A DNA stretch of 49,446 nucleotides from Clostridia bacterium. Lineage in GTDB: Bacteria; Bacillota; Clostridia; Lutisporales; Lutisporaceae. Position 1 is the first letter of the stretch, and each line of letters starts with the position of its first letter. Below, one piece after another: positions 1 to 8,851 of the stretch. The position numbers and the translations under genes are program-made. Below the pieces are notes generated by a model, which was given only the letters and a program-made list of their open reading frames with translations, had not been told where the DNA came from and searched no databases. Where the stretch lies: positions 1 to 49,446 of the forward strand of contig JAQSYD010000028.1 of NCBI GenBank assembly GCA_029256325.1. Reading direction: 5' to 3'.

Positions 1-1920
1 TAAAGGATTATCAAAATAATTCGGATTGCTATGGGTGTACTTCCATTGTTCCGCATATTTAACATCATCCTCATAGTCATCATAGAAGGTTAGATATTCC
101 AGTTCCTCACCCATTATTACATACTGTGTTTTAGACTCTTCTTTATTTTCTCTGCCAATTATATAGTCTCTTAATGATGCTATTGCAGTATCTAGGTTAG
201 TATTATCAATGAATATTCCATTGTTGTTATTGCTTGTTATATAATTTTGTATCTGTGTCTTATTTGTAGTAGTACCAAGACCAACAAAATTCACGTTCTT
301 TTCTAGTGTCTGATTAAGTACTTTATTAGCTCGTTCAGGATCTGCAAGCTCTTCAAATTGATTATCAGCTATGTTAACAACGTAAGGCTGAGAATTTGCT
401 CTGAAGCTTTGTTGTGATATTAGTGTATTTAAGTATTTAGAATTATCCGTAACGCTAGTTAAGGTACCTTTGCCATTAAACATAGCGTTACCAGTAAGAT
501 AAGAGTCCTTAGAACGCTTATCAATTAAGGAATATGCTCTAAACTGAAAGTTATTTACATTATTGAATAAAGACCGAGAACCATACATTCCATTTCCGGC
601 AAAGTCGACTTTTGCCGACGCATTTATTGTTATCTGATTGCCTTCAGCCTTAAAGTCATGAATGATTAAAAACATTCTTGTGCACTCTGATCCAAGATCT
701 CGGCCAAGATCTACTAAATCATTGAATGTAACTTTGGTAGTGCCGAAGCTTACATAAGATATCCCTCCGTAATTAGTGCTTTTTAGAGTCGCTATATCTA
801 CGTAAGCCCCTGTTGTTGAATTATATAATCTGACATAAGTATAAGCAGGACTCTCATACATATTAGAATTCACGCTATATGCACTCCAATCAGCATCGGT
901 TTTTGCATTTAGTCTGTGCGAAAAAGAAAGTTCACTCTCCAAAGAAGTCATATCATAATTGTCTGCAACTTTTATACTTGCATCAATATCATTTGCACTT
1001 AAGGCAGGCACTAATATGGAATTAACTTTTGTTTGTACTTCTGATGCCGTATATTTCGTATCCCATACATTGAACACTAAATCCACTTTCTTTTTGTCAA
1101 TCATGCTAAAACCGGTAGTAGGCGCAATATTTATTACCTCCACTACACTTTCAGCTACTGCTTTGTCTGATGTATCATCAGATAGATAATCAGCTGGCAA
1201 GATATATAATGGTATTGTGTCAGTGAAGTTTTCTTGTACTAGAAGCTTTATTTGATATTTTCCTACTGTGGATACCTTGAATATAGGTTTTGTATTATTC
1301 CCACTGTCAATTGTCTTATAAACTTCATCAGCAAAGATTCCGTCATTATCACTATCAAATGCATAGCTCCATATTCTCTTGCTTAGAATATCTCCATCTA
1401 ACGAATAGGATGTATCTAGCAGCTCTATAGTAGCATTGCCATAATCGTTTACATCACGTATAACAGTAGTAGCCGTAGAATAGTTTGCTACTGGATTTAA
1501 GTCAGGTCCGATATTGATAAGGTATTCCGTAGAGTCCGTATATCCTAAAGTATTAGTTACATTAAGTGTAGCCTTATAAACACCTTGCTTATTAAATATT
1601 ACGTTTAATTCGTTCACTTTTGACAGTACACCATTGAATTTTATATCTGCATTCGTGCCTCCACTGACAGCTTGTAATGTCCATACAGTCTTATTAATAT
1701 CTAAAGGGTAGTGTGTAGGACTTTTACTAGCATTGGTGATCTTTACCTGTCTATTTACCTTAAGCTTCCCTGTGACCTTGATCTTAGCATTTACTGTTGG
1801 TTCAGTAACGGTTATATAATTAGATTCAGCGTCTGAAGCTCCTTTATTATCTGTAACTCTAACGGCTACTTTGTACTTCTTGGTCGACTGCCCAGTATAA
1901 GGATACCAAACATTTCTGCT
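1..1920 (-). pseudogene. Continuation of the surface protein in the shifted frame, cut by the left edge
   Basis: Read on the minus strand with codons at 1-3, 4-6 and so on, the frame is open from 1920 to 1. It encodes the second half of a PKD fold (VWYPYTGQSTKKYKV...VTDNKG), further Ig/PKD-like modules (one with DSDNDG) and a segment resembling the end of a von Willebrand A domain (VNFVGLGTTTNKTQIQNYI, then GIFIDNTNLDTAI). An in-frame stop lies just upstream at 1921-1923 and no start codon with an RBS is seen, so this half can be expressed only as a continuation of the 1866-3350 frame. It may be a true frameshift mutation, phase-variable expression or a base-calling error. The 3' end lies outside the window. 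Confidence 0.7.
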
Positions 1921-3350
1921 TTAACTGTTTCTTCATAGCCAAGTACAGCAACTGGTTTAATGTTTCCTCCTGTAGGTGGAGGGTCAGGAACAGGCGCAAC
2001 TTTATAAAAATCTGCTGTTGGTAAAGAGGTTGCTTGGTAAGAGCTTTCTCCATCAATTGCTCGATTTAAAGTTACAACAGCAGTTGTTCTAAAGGTTTGC
2101 AAAAAGCTATCAGCGTTAAATTTACTTTTCACCACAGTAAAGCTAAAGTTTGCACTTGAGCTTAAAACACCACCAGCGTTAGTTTTAGTTTGAAGTGTTA
2201 AATCTTCACCATCTAGCTTTGCATAAATTGTCCAATTTTTAATGTTTGATAAGTCTGTATATCCGACTAAAGATGCATTAACTGAAACAGTAACCAATTC
2301 ATCCTTGCTGCCGTCAACCTGTTTACTTGACGGATTTACAGTAGCCTTTATGTCCACATAAGCATTCGGGTATGGTTCAACTATTATGGTTATAGCTTTT
2401 GTGCCATGTTGAATATAAGCGTCAGCTCCAGACAAAGTAGAAACCATTTCAGCATTGCCTTGCAGGTAAACCACTTGAGAACCAACCTTTAAATCAGATC
2501 TTGAAAATATCTTATTAACAGTTTTTGTAGCGGTAAGAATATTCCCAACATCCAGACTCTTTTCGCTACCAAAACACGCTCTTAAAGACTTAACGTGAGA
2601 CTGTTTTACATAGGTTCCTCGGAGATCAGCTGTAGCAGTAACCGTTACTGGAACAGTGAGGGTTTGCTGATCCGCTTTCAATGTATAGGTGCTATTTTGT
2701 GTATAAACGTCACAATCAACATTTGTGTCCCCACCCATCTCCTGACCATAGAAGGTTGCGTAGTAAAGTTTGCCGTTAGCTGCTTTGTGCTCAGTCAGCA
2801 CGCTAAAACCATTCCTTAAAGAAGCTTTATTTAAAAGCTTTGCTTTCAATTGCCCTATAGCATTAACGGTAAGTCCGTTATAAACAACACCTTCAAATTG
2901 CAGCATATCAGAAAGCATAAAATTCTTTTGATTCACATCTGTTACAAGTGCCCAACTCTTTTCTGCATAGTCAACATCTTGATAGCTGTGCTCATTAAGC
3001 CAATCTATAGGCGTCTTGGTCCCCCTATCATCATTTGGATATAGTGAGTTTGTATATAACTGATCAGCGTCAGTGTAGCCAAGGTATCGAGGCTCATCCA
3101 TGCCTGTCTCTCTTGAGAATTTTGCGTCATCTGTTGGATTAAATTTGCCATATGTAATAAGGCCATACCTTTCATATGTATAAAAGTTGGCTGGTTTAAG
3201 CAATTTACTCTCTGTAAATATGTTGTTATTCTCAAGATAAAGTTCAAATTCTGCTGGATTGCTTGGGTAAGCTGCGAATATGCTGGAGGGAAATGATGTC
3301 AAGATCATCACCACAGCCAACAGCAGTGCAACTTTTCTTTTAAAACTCAC
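1866..3350 (-). CDS. Secreted surface protein, N-terminal part (frameshifted)
   Basis: This is the 5' part of a large exported protein. It starts with a clear signal peptide (basic MSFKRK, a hydrophobic stretch to about residue 22, then SIFAA). Several beta-rich repeats follow, and a proline-rich linker (VPDPPPTGG) leads into a PKD-like segment (PVAVLGYEETV, about residue 465). Translation stops at 1866, but the minus-strand frame covering 1-1920 is open without a stop to the window edge and continues the PKD domain (YKVAVRVTDNKG). One base has therefore probably been lost near 1913-1915. The start lies 2 bases after the stop of the SLH gene, so the two are cotranscribed. It is probably anchored at or secreted to the cell wall; its ligand is unknown. 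Confidence 0.8.
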   Translation of the reverse strand: MSFKRKVALLLAVVMILTSFPSSIFAAYPSNPAEFELYLENNNIFTESKLLKPANFYTYERYGLITYGKFNPTDDAKFSRETGMDEPRYLGYTDADQLYTNSLYPNDDRGTKTPIDWLNEHSYQDVDYAEKSWALVTDVNQKNFMLSDMLQFEGVVYNGLTVNAIGQLKAKLLNKASLRNGFSVLTEHKAANGKLYYATFYGQEMGGDTNVDCDVYTQNSTYTLKADQQTLTVPVTVTATADLRGTYVKQSHVKSLRACFGSEKSLDVGNILTATKTVNKIFSRSDLKVGSQVVYLQGNAEMVSTLSGADAYIQHGTKAITIIVEPYPNAYVDIKATVNPSSKQVDGSKDELVTVSVNASLVGYTDLSNIKNWTIYAKLDGEDLTLQTKTNAGGVLSSSANFSFTVVKSKFNADSFLQTFRTTAVVTLNRAIDGESSYQATSLPTADFYKVAPVPDPPPTGGNIKPVAVLGYEETVKAEMFGILILGSRPRSTK

Positions 3351-3352
3351 TA

Positions 3353-4624
3353 TTAATCACCAACTTTTGAGAAGCAAAATGTTAATCCAGATCCATCATC
3401 ATTTGGAAAATCAACCTTTACAGTTGTAAATGTTTTTGTGAAGTTTTTATCTACGTATTTTTGAGGGTTTTTACGCTTGTCAATGTAAGATCCATATACG
3501 TAGTCATAAATGTCCTCACCTTCAACTTCTCCAAATATTGCCATCAAAGAATGCTTTAATTTAGCTTCGTAATAAGGTGTGGACCAACTATTTGGATCTG
3601 GTGTTCTCCACAATCTATCCAAAGATAGAATTATGTATACTTTATCACTAAATTTTGGCTCTTTACCATCAGATCTAGCATTGTATGGTTCTTTTTCGAA
3701 GAACATATAACCAAAGAAAAGAGCGTCATTGAATGCATATCCAGAACTTTTTGCATAGTTGACAAATACCCTTGGTTTTTCATCTTTCATGTATGTTGTT
3801 AGTACATAATGATTGCTATCTATAAGCACCTTTGTTGCTTTATATACTTGATCACTTATGTTTGGATTGAGCTTGTTATCCAGCACATAATTTTTATATT
3901 TTCCCTCTTCATTAAAAGATATCTTCCCATCCTTTACCGAATAAGCACCAGCAAGAGTCAAATGGAATATATCCTCCCTGCCCCATACTTCATCATCACT
4001 CTTGAGAAGCTCAGGCAATGTTGCTGTATCTTCTTGTACCGGTATTGGCTTTCTCAAAGATTTATCCAACAAACGCATAATAACTGTAGCTGCTTCAGCT
4101 CTTGAAAGATTATCTGTAGGCTTGAAGTTGCCTTTTGGATCTCCTGTAATCATACCTGTGGCATAAGCTGTTAGTGCATGTTGTGAGTATTTCACACTAA
4201 TCTTTGCATAGTCAGGTACTACTGACTTATACTTATTGATTTCTTCTGCACTTGGAAGCTGCTCTAAAGTTTCTAAAGCTTGTACTATCAGTTTCGCCGC
4301 TTCTTCCCTTGTGATTGCCCTTCTATATGTATTAAACTCGTTGCTATAATAGTCCTTTCCATTCTCGAAGTTATTACCTAATGCACTTACAACCATTTTT
4401 ATATATGAATCTACTTCTACATTGTTCTCAGGCTTGAATGTTCCATCAGGATAACCGGCTATAATCAGCTGATCAATCAGCTTATCAATATAGACTTTCG
4501 CCCAATGTTCCTTGCCATTAATAAGAAGGTCTTTGAGTCCGATCGATGTGTTAGCGGATACATTAGGTGTTGACATAGTTAAAATTATTGTAATAACTAG
4601 TAGGAAACTTATAATTCTTCTCAT
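3353..4624 (-). CDS. S-layer homology (SLH) domain protein
   Basis: A 423-residue exported protein with an N-terminal signal peptide (residues 1-24, ending SANT). Three SLH modules follow: about 28-80 (HWAKVYIDKLI...GYPDGTFKPENNV), 85-140 (ITREEAAKLIVQAL) and 145-190 (ATGMITGDPKGNFKPTDNLSRAEAA). SLH domains bind pyruvylated secondary cell-wall polymers, so the protein should be non-covalently held on the wall. The C-terminal half (about 200-423) matches nothing I recognise. The RBS AGGAG sits before the ATG. The next gene, a secreted PKD/VWA protein, starts 2 bases after its stop, so the pair form one operon. A GGTGCCTGGCACC palindrome lies about 30 bases upstream of the start. Confidence 0.88.
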   Translation of the reverse strand: MRRIISFLLVITIILTMSTPNVSANTSIGLKDLLINGKEHWAKVYIDKLIDQLIIAGYPDGTFKPENNVEVDSYIKMVVSALGNNFENGKDYYSNEFNTYRRAITREEAAKLIVQALETLEQLPSAEEINKYKSVVPDYAKISVKYSQHALTAYATGMITGDPKGNFKPTDNLSRAEAATVIMRLLDKSLRKPIPVQEDTATLPELLKSDDEVWGREDIFHLTLAGAYSVKDGKISFNEEGKYKNYVLDNKLNPNISDQVYKATKVLIDSNHYVLTTYMKDEKPRVFVNYAKSSGYAFNDALFFGYMFFEKEPYNARSDGKEPKFSDKVYIILSLDRLWRTPDPNSWSTPYYEAKLKHSLMAIFGEVEGEDIYDYVYGSYIDKRKNPQKYVDKNFTKTFTTVKVDFPNDDGSGLTFCFSKVGD

Positions 4625-4654
4625 TATATTCTCTCCTTATATAACCTATTTTTT

Positions 4655-4680
4655 TGGTGCCTGGCACCATTGTTATCAGG
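4655..4680. repeat. REP-like palindrome, copy 1
   Basis: GGTGCCTGGCACC occupies 4656-4668 and is followed by ATTGTTATCAGG, which read on the other strand is CCTGATAACAAT. It lies 15 bases past the RAYT stop codon and upstream of the SLH gene. The same core plus a CCTGAT tag occurs at 5580 and 34107. The A-run lies on the wrong side for an intrinsic terminator of the minus-strand genes. Confidence 0.75.
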
Positions 4681-4683
4681 TTA

Positions 4684-5526
4684 TTAATAATTTCTATATC
4701 TTCCAAGCAATTCCTGTAAAGAACTAGAGGATGTATGTATACTAGCCCCTATTTCGATAAATGTATAATTGTTTTCCAATGCATTTCTAATATATTTAAC
4801 CTTGTATGGAGTTAAGCGCCTCTTCCTTGATCCAGCTTTAATCAAATTTATATCATCAACGGAGATACCAGTATCTAATAGTATCTCATCCAACCCTTTT
4901 CTGCTAGTAATCTGTTTTTTTCTGCTATCATATAAAATCATATAAGCTTCATCCCCAACAATATCTATTTTGTCATAGTCTTCATCACAATGACCGCTCA
5001 TAAACTTAGCATATTTCTTACCTGCTTCCTTTGGGTCTTTCGAAAGCATTTCCATGATTAAGCTAGTGTCTATGAAGTTATTTATATAAGTTCTATAATA
5101 TTTATCACTGCACCATGCATAATCCTGAATCTTTCTACAAATGCCTGCCTTCATTGGGTTTTGATGTATATAGCGCAATACATTGAACATATATGTTTCA
5201 TCTTGAATGATGCTAGATTTATATCTTCCTTGGAAAACATGACCAACTCTCTCATATTTCAAATTAAAGTACTTACTGTACTGATTATTTATTTTGTGCA
5301 TAACCTCTTGCAGCATTTTATCCATCGTCTGTATCAAAATGTGATAATGATTATTCATCAAAACATATCCATAAACTTTGTATCCCATAGCTTCACAGCT
5401 TTTTTTCAATAGACTGAGGAAATACCCCTTATCCTTATCCTCGTGAAAGATTACTTCTTTGTTGTTTCCTCTAGCAATAACATGATATATTCCACCCGTA
5501 TGATCTGCTCTTGTTGATCTGCCCAT
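4684..5526 (-). CDS. REP-associated tyrosine transposase (RAYT, Y1 family)
   Basis: A 280-residue Y1/IS200-like HUH nuclease of the single-copy RAYT type. The N-terminus reads GGIYHVIARGNNKEVIF, the metal-binding HUH motif is in NNHYHILIQT (about residue 60), and FQGRYKSSII (about 100-110) carries the likely catalytic tyrosine. A C-terminal helical region (about 210-280) resembles a helix-turn-helix. Family knowledge: RAYTs cut single-stranded DNA at short palindromes (REP sequences) that are dispersed through the genome. Here GGTGCCTGGCACC palindromes flank the gene on both sides. There are no IS200/IS605-type companion genes, which argues for a domesticated enzyme rather than an active insertion sequence. 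A strong RBS (AAAGGAGGTG) precedes the ATG. Confidence 0.9.
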   Translation of the reverse strand: MGRSTRADHTGGIYHVIARGNNKEVIFHEDKDKGYFLSLLKKSCEAMGYKVYGYVLMNNHYHILIQTMDKMLQEVMHKINNQYSKYFNLKYERVGHVFQGRYKSSIIQDETYMFNVLRYIHQNPMKAGICRKIQDYAWCSDKYYRTYINNFIDTSLIMEMLSKDPKEAGKKYAKFMSGHCDEDYDKIDIVGDEAYMILYDSRKKQITSRKGLDEILLDTGISVDDINLIKAGSRKRRLTPYKVKYIRNALENNYTFIEIGASIHTSSSSLQELLGRYRNY

Positions 5527-5562
5527 AGCTTCACCTCCTTTGAAGTAGCGGCAGAGGTAGCA

Positions 5563-5609
5563 GCAAATCCTGATTATATGGTGCCTGGCACCATATAATC
5601 AGGATTTGC
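5563..5609. repeat. REP-like element, perfect 47-bp inverted repeat, copy 2
   Basis: Two perfect 23-base arms (5563-5585 and 5587-5609) surround a single central base at 5586. The centre is GGTGCCTGGCACC (5580-5592) and both arms carry the CCTGATTATAT tag. It sits between the ssb-like gene and the RAYT gene. No U-run follows on either strand, so it is not a simple terminator. It is the probable recognition element of the adjacent RAYT. Confidence 0.85.
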
Positions 5610-5615
5610 ACTGAG

Positions 5616-5945
5616 CTATTCTTTTTTAAAATTTGTAGGATATACATGATCTACAATAAGCTCTGTAATAAATACATCCTCTTGATCATTACCCTTAAAA
5701 GATCTTGTTTCCATTCTACCAGTTACCCCGATAAGTTCCCCCTTCTTAAGCCAGCGATTGATAAATTTCTCAGGAAGGTTCCATGCCACAACCTTAAAGA
5801 AGTCAGCCTTTCTCTCTTCACCTTCCTTTACAAAGTTACGATCAACTGCAATAGTAAATTTCGAGACACGCTTTGAATTCTCCTCAAAAGTCTTGGTATT
5901 AGCGTCTTGTGTCAACCTTCCCATGAAATTACAAATGTTCATCAT
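5616..5945 (-). CDS. Single-stranded DNA-binding protein (short SSB paralogue)
   Basis: An OB-fold SSB of about 109 residues. The N-terminus MNICNFMGRLTQDAN matches the first strands of bacterial SSB, and conserved elements follow: SKFTIAVDRNF, ADFFKVVAWN, LKKGELIGVTGRMETRSF. It ends soon after the OB fold (VYPTNFKKE) and lacks the flexible tail and acidic DDIPF-type tip that housekeeping SSBs use to recruit partners, so this is an accessory paralogue. The start is set at the ATG of 5945, 8 bases after AAAGGTGG; the upstream GTG overlaps that RBS. It lies between the pilus genes and the RAYT. An SSB next to a single-strand transposase is suggestive, but no functional link is shown. Confidence 0.85.
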   Translation of the reverse strand: MMNICNFMGRLTQDANTKTFEENSKRVSKFTIAVDRNFVKEGEERKADFFKVVAWNLPEKFINRWLKKGELIGVTGRMETRSFKGNDQEDVFITELIVDHVYPTNFKKE

Positions 5946-5983
5946 TAATAAAACCACCTTTCGTATTTATTGATAGAAATTTA

Positions 5984-5996
5984 GTAACAGACACCA
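5984..5996. repeat. Possible degenerate REP-like half element
   Basis: GTAACAGACACCA, read on the other strand, is TGGTGTCTGTTAC, a diverged relative of TGGTGCCTGGCACC in the ssb/pilus intergenic gap. It is short and imperfect, so this may be chance. Confidence 0.3.
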
Positions 5997-6001
5997 TAAA
6001 T

Positions 6002-6769
6002 CTAATTTCTACTTATTTCGGTGCCGCCTAAAGCAAAGGCATAGAATTTCTCTACCTTCCAAGGGTTTAAGGTGGGTAGCGGCATTCCTTCCAGCATTAC
6101 AATAAAGCTAATTCCACCTATGCTTTCTGTCTCCTCGTCGGAATTATAACCAGCAATGTTTACTGAATAAGTGTTATTGCTCTCATAATTTTCTCGACCT
6201 TCAAGAAATTTGTTTAGCTCTTTTCTGATAAACTCGCTCACTAATGCTTCTCTTTCAATAGGGCTAATACCAAAGTCTATATCTCGCCCCCATAGATTTG
6301 TATTTTTTACCCTGACTTGATCTGACATTGTAAAGTAATACTTAGTACCTTTATAATCTATCAGATACTCTCTTTCATATATCCACTGGTCGTGCAGATT
6401 TGCAATCATTAGTCTATCAAAGCTTGCTATTGCTTTCATGGGAATATACTTTTTAATATTCTCTTGTGTTGTCATATCATCTTCAATTCCAAGATTTCTG
6501 AAAAACACCTTGTAAAACCAATCTAGTGCATTATCCTTATCGACTAAAATATTATCTCCATGCTGCATTTCACTACCAAATCCAATTGCTGCATATTCCA
6601 AGCTATCCCTATCATCATAAATATACGCCCTTGCAGCTGAGCTTGCCCCTGCATCCAATGCTCTTTTGTAGCGATCCTTCATAATGTCTAAATGGTCTAT
6701 CCCCTTTCCGATGAAAATAATTGGGGTGACAAAAACAAGAAATATTAATGTCCAGAAAAACCATTTCAT
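6002..6769 (-). CDS. TadE/TadG-like pilus-associated membrane protein
   Basis: About 255 residues with one N-terminal membrane segment (MKWFFWTLIFLVFVTPIIFI), then an Ala-rich helix (DRYKRALDAGASSAARAY) typical of TadE-like minor pilins, and a large predicted extracytoplasmic domain without further membrane segments. It is the last pilus gene of the operon. The start is set at the ATG of 6769 because GGAG lies 7 bases before it; an earlier in-frame TTG would place the RBS inside the gene. I infer that it is a minor pilin or assembly protein. Similarity to named family members is only architectural. Confidence 0.6.
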   Translation of the reverse strand: MKWFFWTLIFLVFVTPIIFIGKGIDHLDIMKDRYKRALDAGASSAARAYIYDDRDSLEYAAIGFGSEMQHGDNILVDKDNALDWFYKVFFRNLGIEDDMTTQENIKKYIPMKAIASFDRLMIANLHDQWIYEREYLIDYKGTKYYFTMSDQVRVKNTNLWGRDIDFGISPIEREALVSEFIRKELNKFLEGRENYESNNTYSVNIAGYNSDEETESIGGISFIVMLEGMPLPTLNPWKVEKFYAFALGGTEISRN

Positions 6770-6784
6770 ATATTCACACTCCAA

Positions 6785-7228
6785 CTATCTTATATAACTG
6801 CTTGACTTGCCAAACAAAGTAAAGTTATAGCTGCTATTTTTAGGTACACCCAAAACACTGTATTCATACATGATACTGACTGGATGTCTCTTCTTATAAA
6901 TAACTGTAAGACTTATGAGATCATAACCTTGGTTGCGCAGATCGTAATTTATAACAGTCTTACCATCTAGAATAATAGGTGCGCTATTCCCTTGATACTT
7001 CTCTGCTTTAATAAATACTTCATATTCACCATACTTGCTTAATTCCTCTTCCATGTCATTCAATACAGATTCGAATAGAATACCCTTTTTGGCAGCTACC
7101 TGCGTATATTGATAAACTATATTTTCAACGTCCTGCTGTGCTATCGTGTAGTTTCTGTCCAGTACGGTAAACATGGAATACCATGTAAAAATCGGCAATA
7201 CTACAAGCACTGCCCAAAAGTTATGCAT
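6785..7228 (-). CDS. TadE-like membrane-anchored pilus protein
   Basis: A 147-residue protein with an N-terminal hydrophobic anchor (NFWAVLVVLPIFTWYSMF), then an amphipathic helix (NYTIAQQDVENIVYQYTQVAAKKG) and a soluble domain. This matches the single-helix-plus-exposed-domain layout of TadE/TadF pseudopilins. It lies between two other membrane-anchored proteins downstream of tadABC. The RBS AGAGGTGAG is well placed. No Gly-x4-Glu Flp processing site is visible, so it is not a classical Flp pilin. Confidence 0.55.
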   Translation of the reverse strand: MHNFWAVLVVLPIFTWYSMFTVLDRNYTIAQQDVENIVYQYTQVAAKKGILFESVLNDMEEELSKYGEYEVFIKAEKYQGNSAPIILDGKTVINYDLRNQGYDLISLTVIYKKRHPVSIMYEYSVLGVPKNSSYNFTLFGKSSSYIR

Positions 7229-7280
7229 TTATCTCACCTCTTGTATTGAGTATGAGGACATGAGAACCTTGTCCTAAAAG

Positions 7281-7664
7281 TTAACTCTGCTCTGTAAATA
7301 TGATTGAGCTGGAACTGGTTTCCTTAAGATAATGCTTGTCTGAATCAACTATTGTGCTTATATTTTGCCCTGAATAACTTGGTTCAGTGGTAAAGATGTA
7401 GGATGTCCCCCCTTCTACCACCACAACTTTCATTGTATTGCCAGCCCTACAAATGTTAGTTACTGTGTTAATAACATCGTCACCGTTATAAGACAATGGA
7501 GCCATATCATCCACTCCAGCCTTCACTGCATTTACACTTTGCTGTGTACTTTCTGCCATTGCTTCCTGTGCTGATCTTTGCGGTGCATAGACATTTCCTA
7601 TGAAGAACAACCCTATTGCCGCTACGATGCCTAAAATCAGTAATTTTGACCAAAAACTATCCAT
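7281..7664 (-). CDS. Small pilin-like membrane protein of the Tad locus
   Basis: 127 residues: a short cytoplasmic start, one membrane helix (residues 8-25, LLILGIVAAIGLFFIGNV), a helical segment rich in Ala/Gln/Ser (SAQEAMAESTQQSVNAVKAG) and a beta-rich C-terminal domain. It follows tadC directly, with RBS GGAGGGTG. Its position and size make it the best candidate in this locus for a main pilin, but the usual Flp cleavage motif (Gly followed by Glu five residues later) is absent, so this role is inferred from context only. Confidence 0.5.
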   Translation of the reverse strand: MDSFWSKLLILGIVAAIGLFFIGNVYAPQRSAQEAMAESTQQSVNAVKAGVDDMAPLSYNGDDVINTVTNICRAGNTMKVVVVEGGTSYIFTTEPSYSGQNISTIVDSDKHYLKETSSSSIIFTEQS

Positions 7665-7684
7665 ACTATCACCCTCCTATATTT

Positions 7685-8845
7685 TTATTTCATTAGCATA
7701 TTTGCTGGATTTGATATAACCGTCAAACCATATGCAAAATATATACATCCTAAGCCTATTACCACAGCCATTGCCGACATAGCATATAGCATTTTGGCAC
7801 GTCGCCTTTTGATATTTTCAATTTCAATCCATTTTATTGTATTTGTTATCGTATCATCTAAATCATCTACAGCATTAACCAAACCAGTAACCTTTGCAAG
7901 CTTCATCGTTTCTATCAGCTCATATAACTCATCTCGGTCCACAGACTCAAGAGCCGTATCAAAGGCTTCCTGTTGTCGCCCTCCTTTTTTTATTCCTTCA
8001 ATCAATGCTTCAATTAAGGGCTTGTACACTTCTGTCGCAATTGCCATATGCTCTAATATATTAAGCACTGAATATGGCTGCATCCTGCCAAAAGTAGAGA
8101 ATACAATCATGCAATTCAGTATTTCCCAATTTTTCTTATCCTCAATTAATTTTCTTTTTATTTGACCAAGCATATCCGGTAAATGATAAACAAGAATACT
8201 AAACATAATAATATAAATGTAAGGAGTGATACTATTTCTGATAATTCTTGTTTGCAGCACTTTATAGTATAATCGCTGCGCTGTAGTTTTGAGTCTATCA
8301 CCAACTTCTAAGCGCTGATCTGATAATAAACTTTCTATATTTTCAATATAAATATGCTTTTTCTGCTTATCATATATTTCTTTGTTATTTTTGAGCATTT
8401 CATCAACTAGATTATAGAGTTGCTTTTCCAATGCAATATTTTGTTCAGTTTCAACATTTAGTGTTTCAATAATATTATGGTTATAGTTGACATTCTGCAC
8501 GATGTCTTTCAATTCAATCGTTGCATTTGTTGTTTGTATGGTCACAAGCATAAAAAGCGTCACAGCAAACATACCCCACTTACATAAATAAATATCTTCG
8601 ACACTGATTTTCCATCCAACAGAAGTCAAGAAATATTTTGTTCTTATAAATTTATTACTGCTTGGTTTCGGAACAAAAGGATAAAGCTTCCTTACCGTTT
8701 TTCTGTTAATTACTCTGATATATTCATTACTGAACAACCGCTTAAGTTTAAAATTTCTAGCTGCATAGGATATATAGATATATATCACTGCTATTATCAA
8801 TAATGTGGCCAAACTCTGTACAATAATTATAATATTCAACTCCAT
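7685..8845 (-). CDS. tadC: Tad pilus inner-membrane platform protein, TadC-like
   Basis: 386 residues with membrane segments near the N-terminus (IIIIVQSLATLLIIAVIYIYI), around residues 90-110, around 205-225 and at the C-terminus (AMSAMAVVIGLGCIYFAYG). The cytoplasmic stretch IEALIEGIKKGGRQQEAFDTALESVDRDEL resembles the type II secretion F domain found in TadB and TadC. These proteins form the membrane platform with which the TadA ATPase works. It follows the TadB-like gene by 6 bases, behind the strong RBS AGGGGGG. The B and C assignment rests on gene order. Confidence 0.7.
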   Translation of the reverse strand: MELNIIIIVQSLATLLIIAVIYIYISYAARNFKLKRLFSNEYIRVINRKTVRKLYPFVPKPSSNKFIRTKYFLTSVGWKISVEDIYLCKWGMFAVTLFMLVTIQTTNATIELKDIVQNVNYNHNIIETLNVETEQNIALEKQLYNLVDEMLKNNKEIYDKQKKHIYIENIESLLSDQRLEVGDRLKTTAQRLYYKVLQTRIIRNSITPYIYIIMFSILVYHLPDMLGQIKRKLIEDKKNWEILNCMIVFSTFGRMQPYSVLNILEHMAIATEVYKPLIEALIEGIKKGGRQQEAFDTALESVDRDELYELIETMKLAKVTGLVNAVDDLDDTITNTIKWIEIENIKRRRAKMLYAMSAMAVVIGLGCIYFAYGLTVISNPANMLMK

Positions 8846-8851
8846 GCCCCC

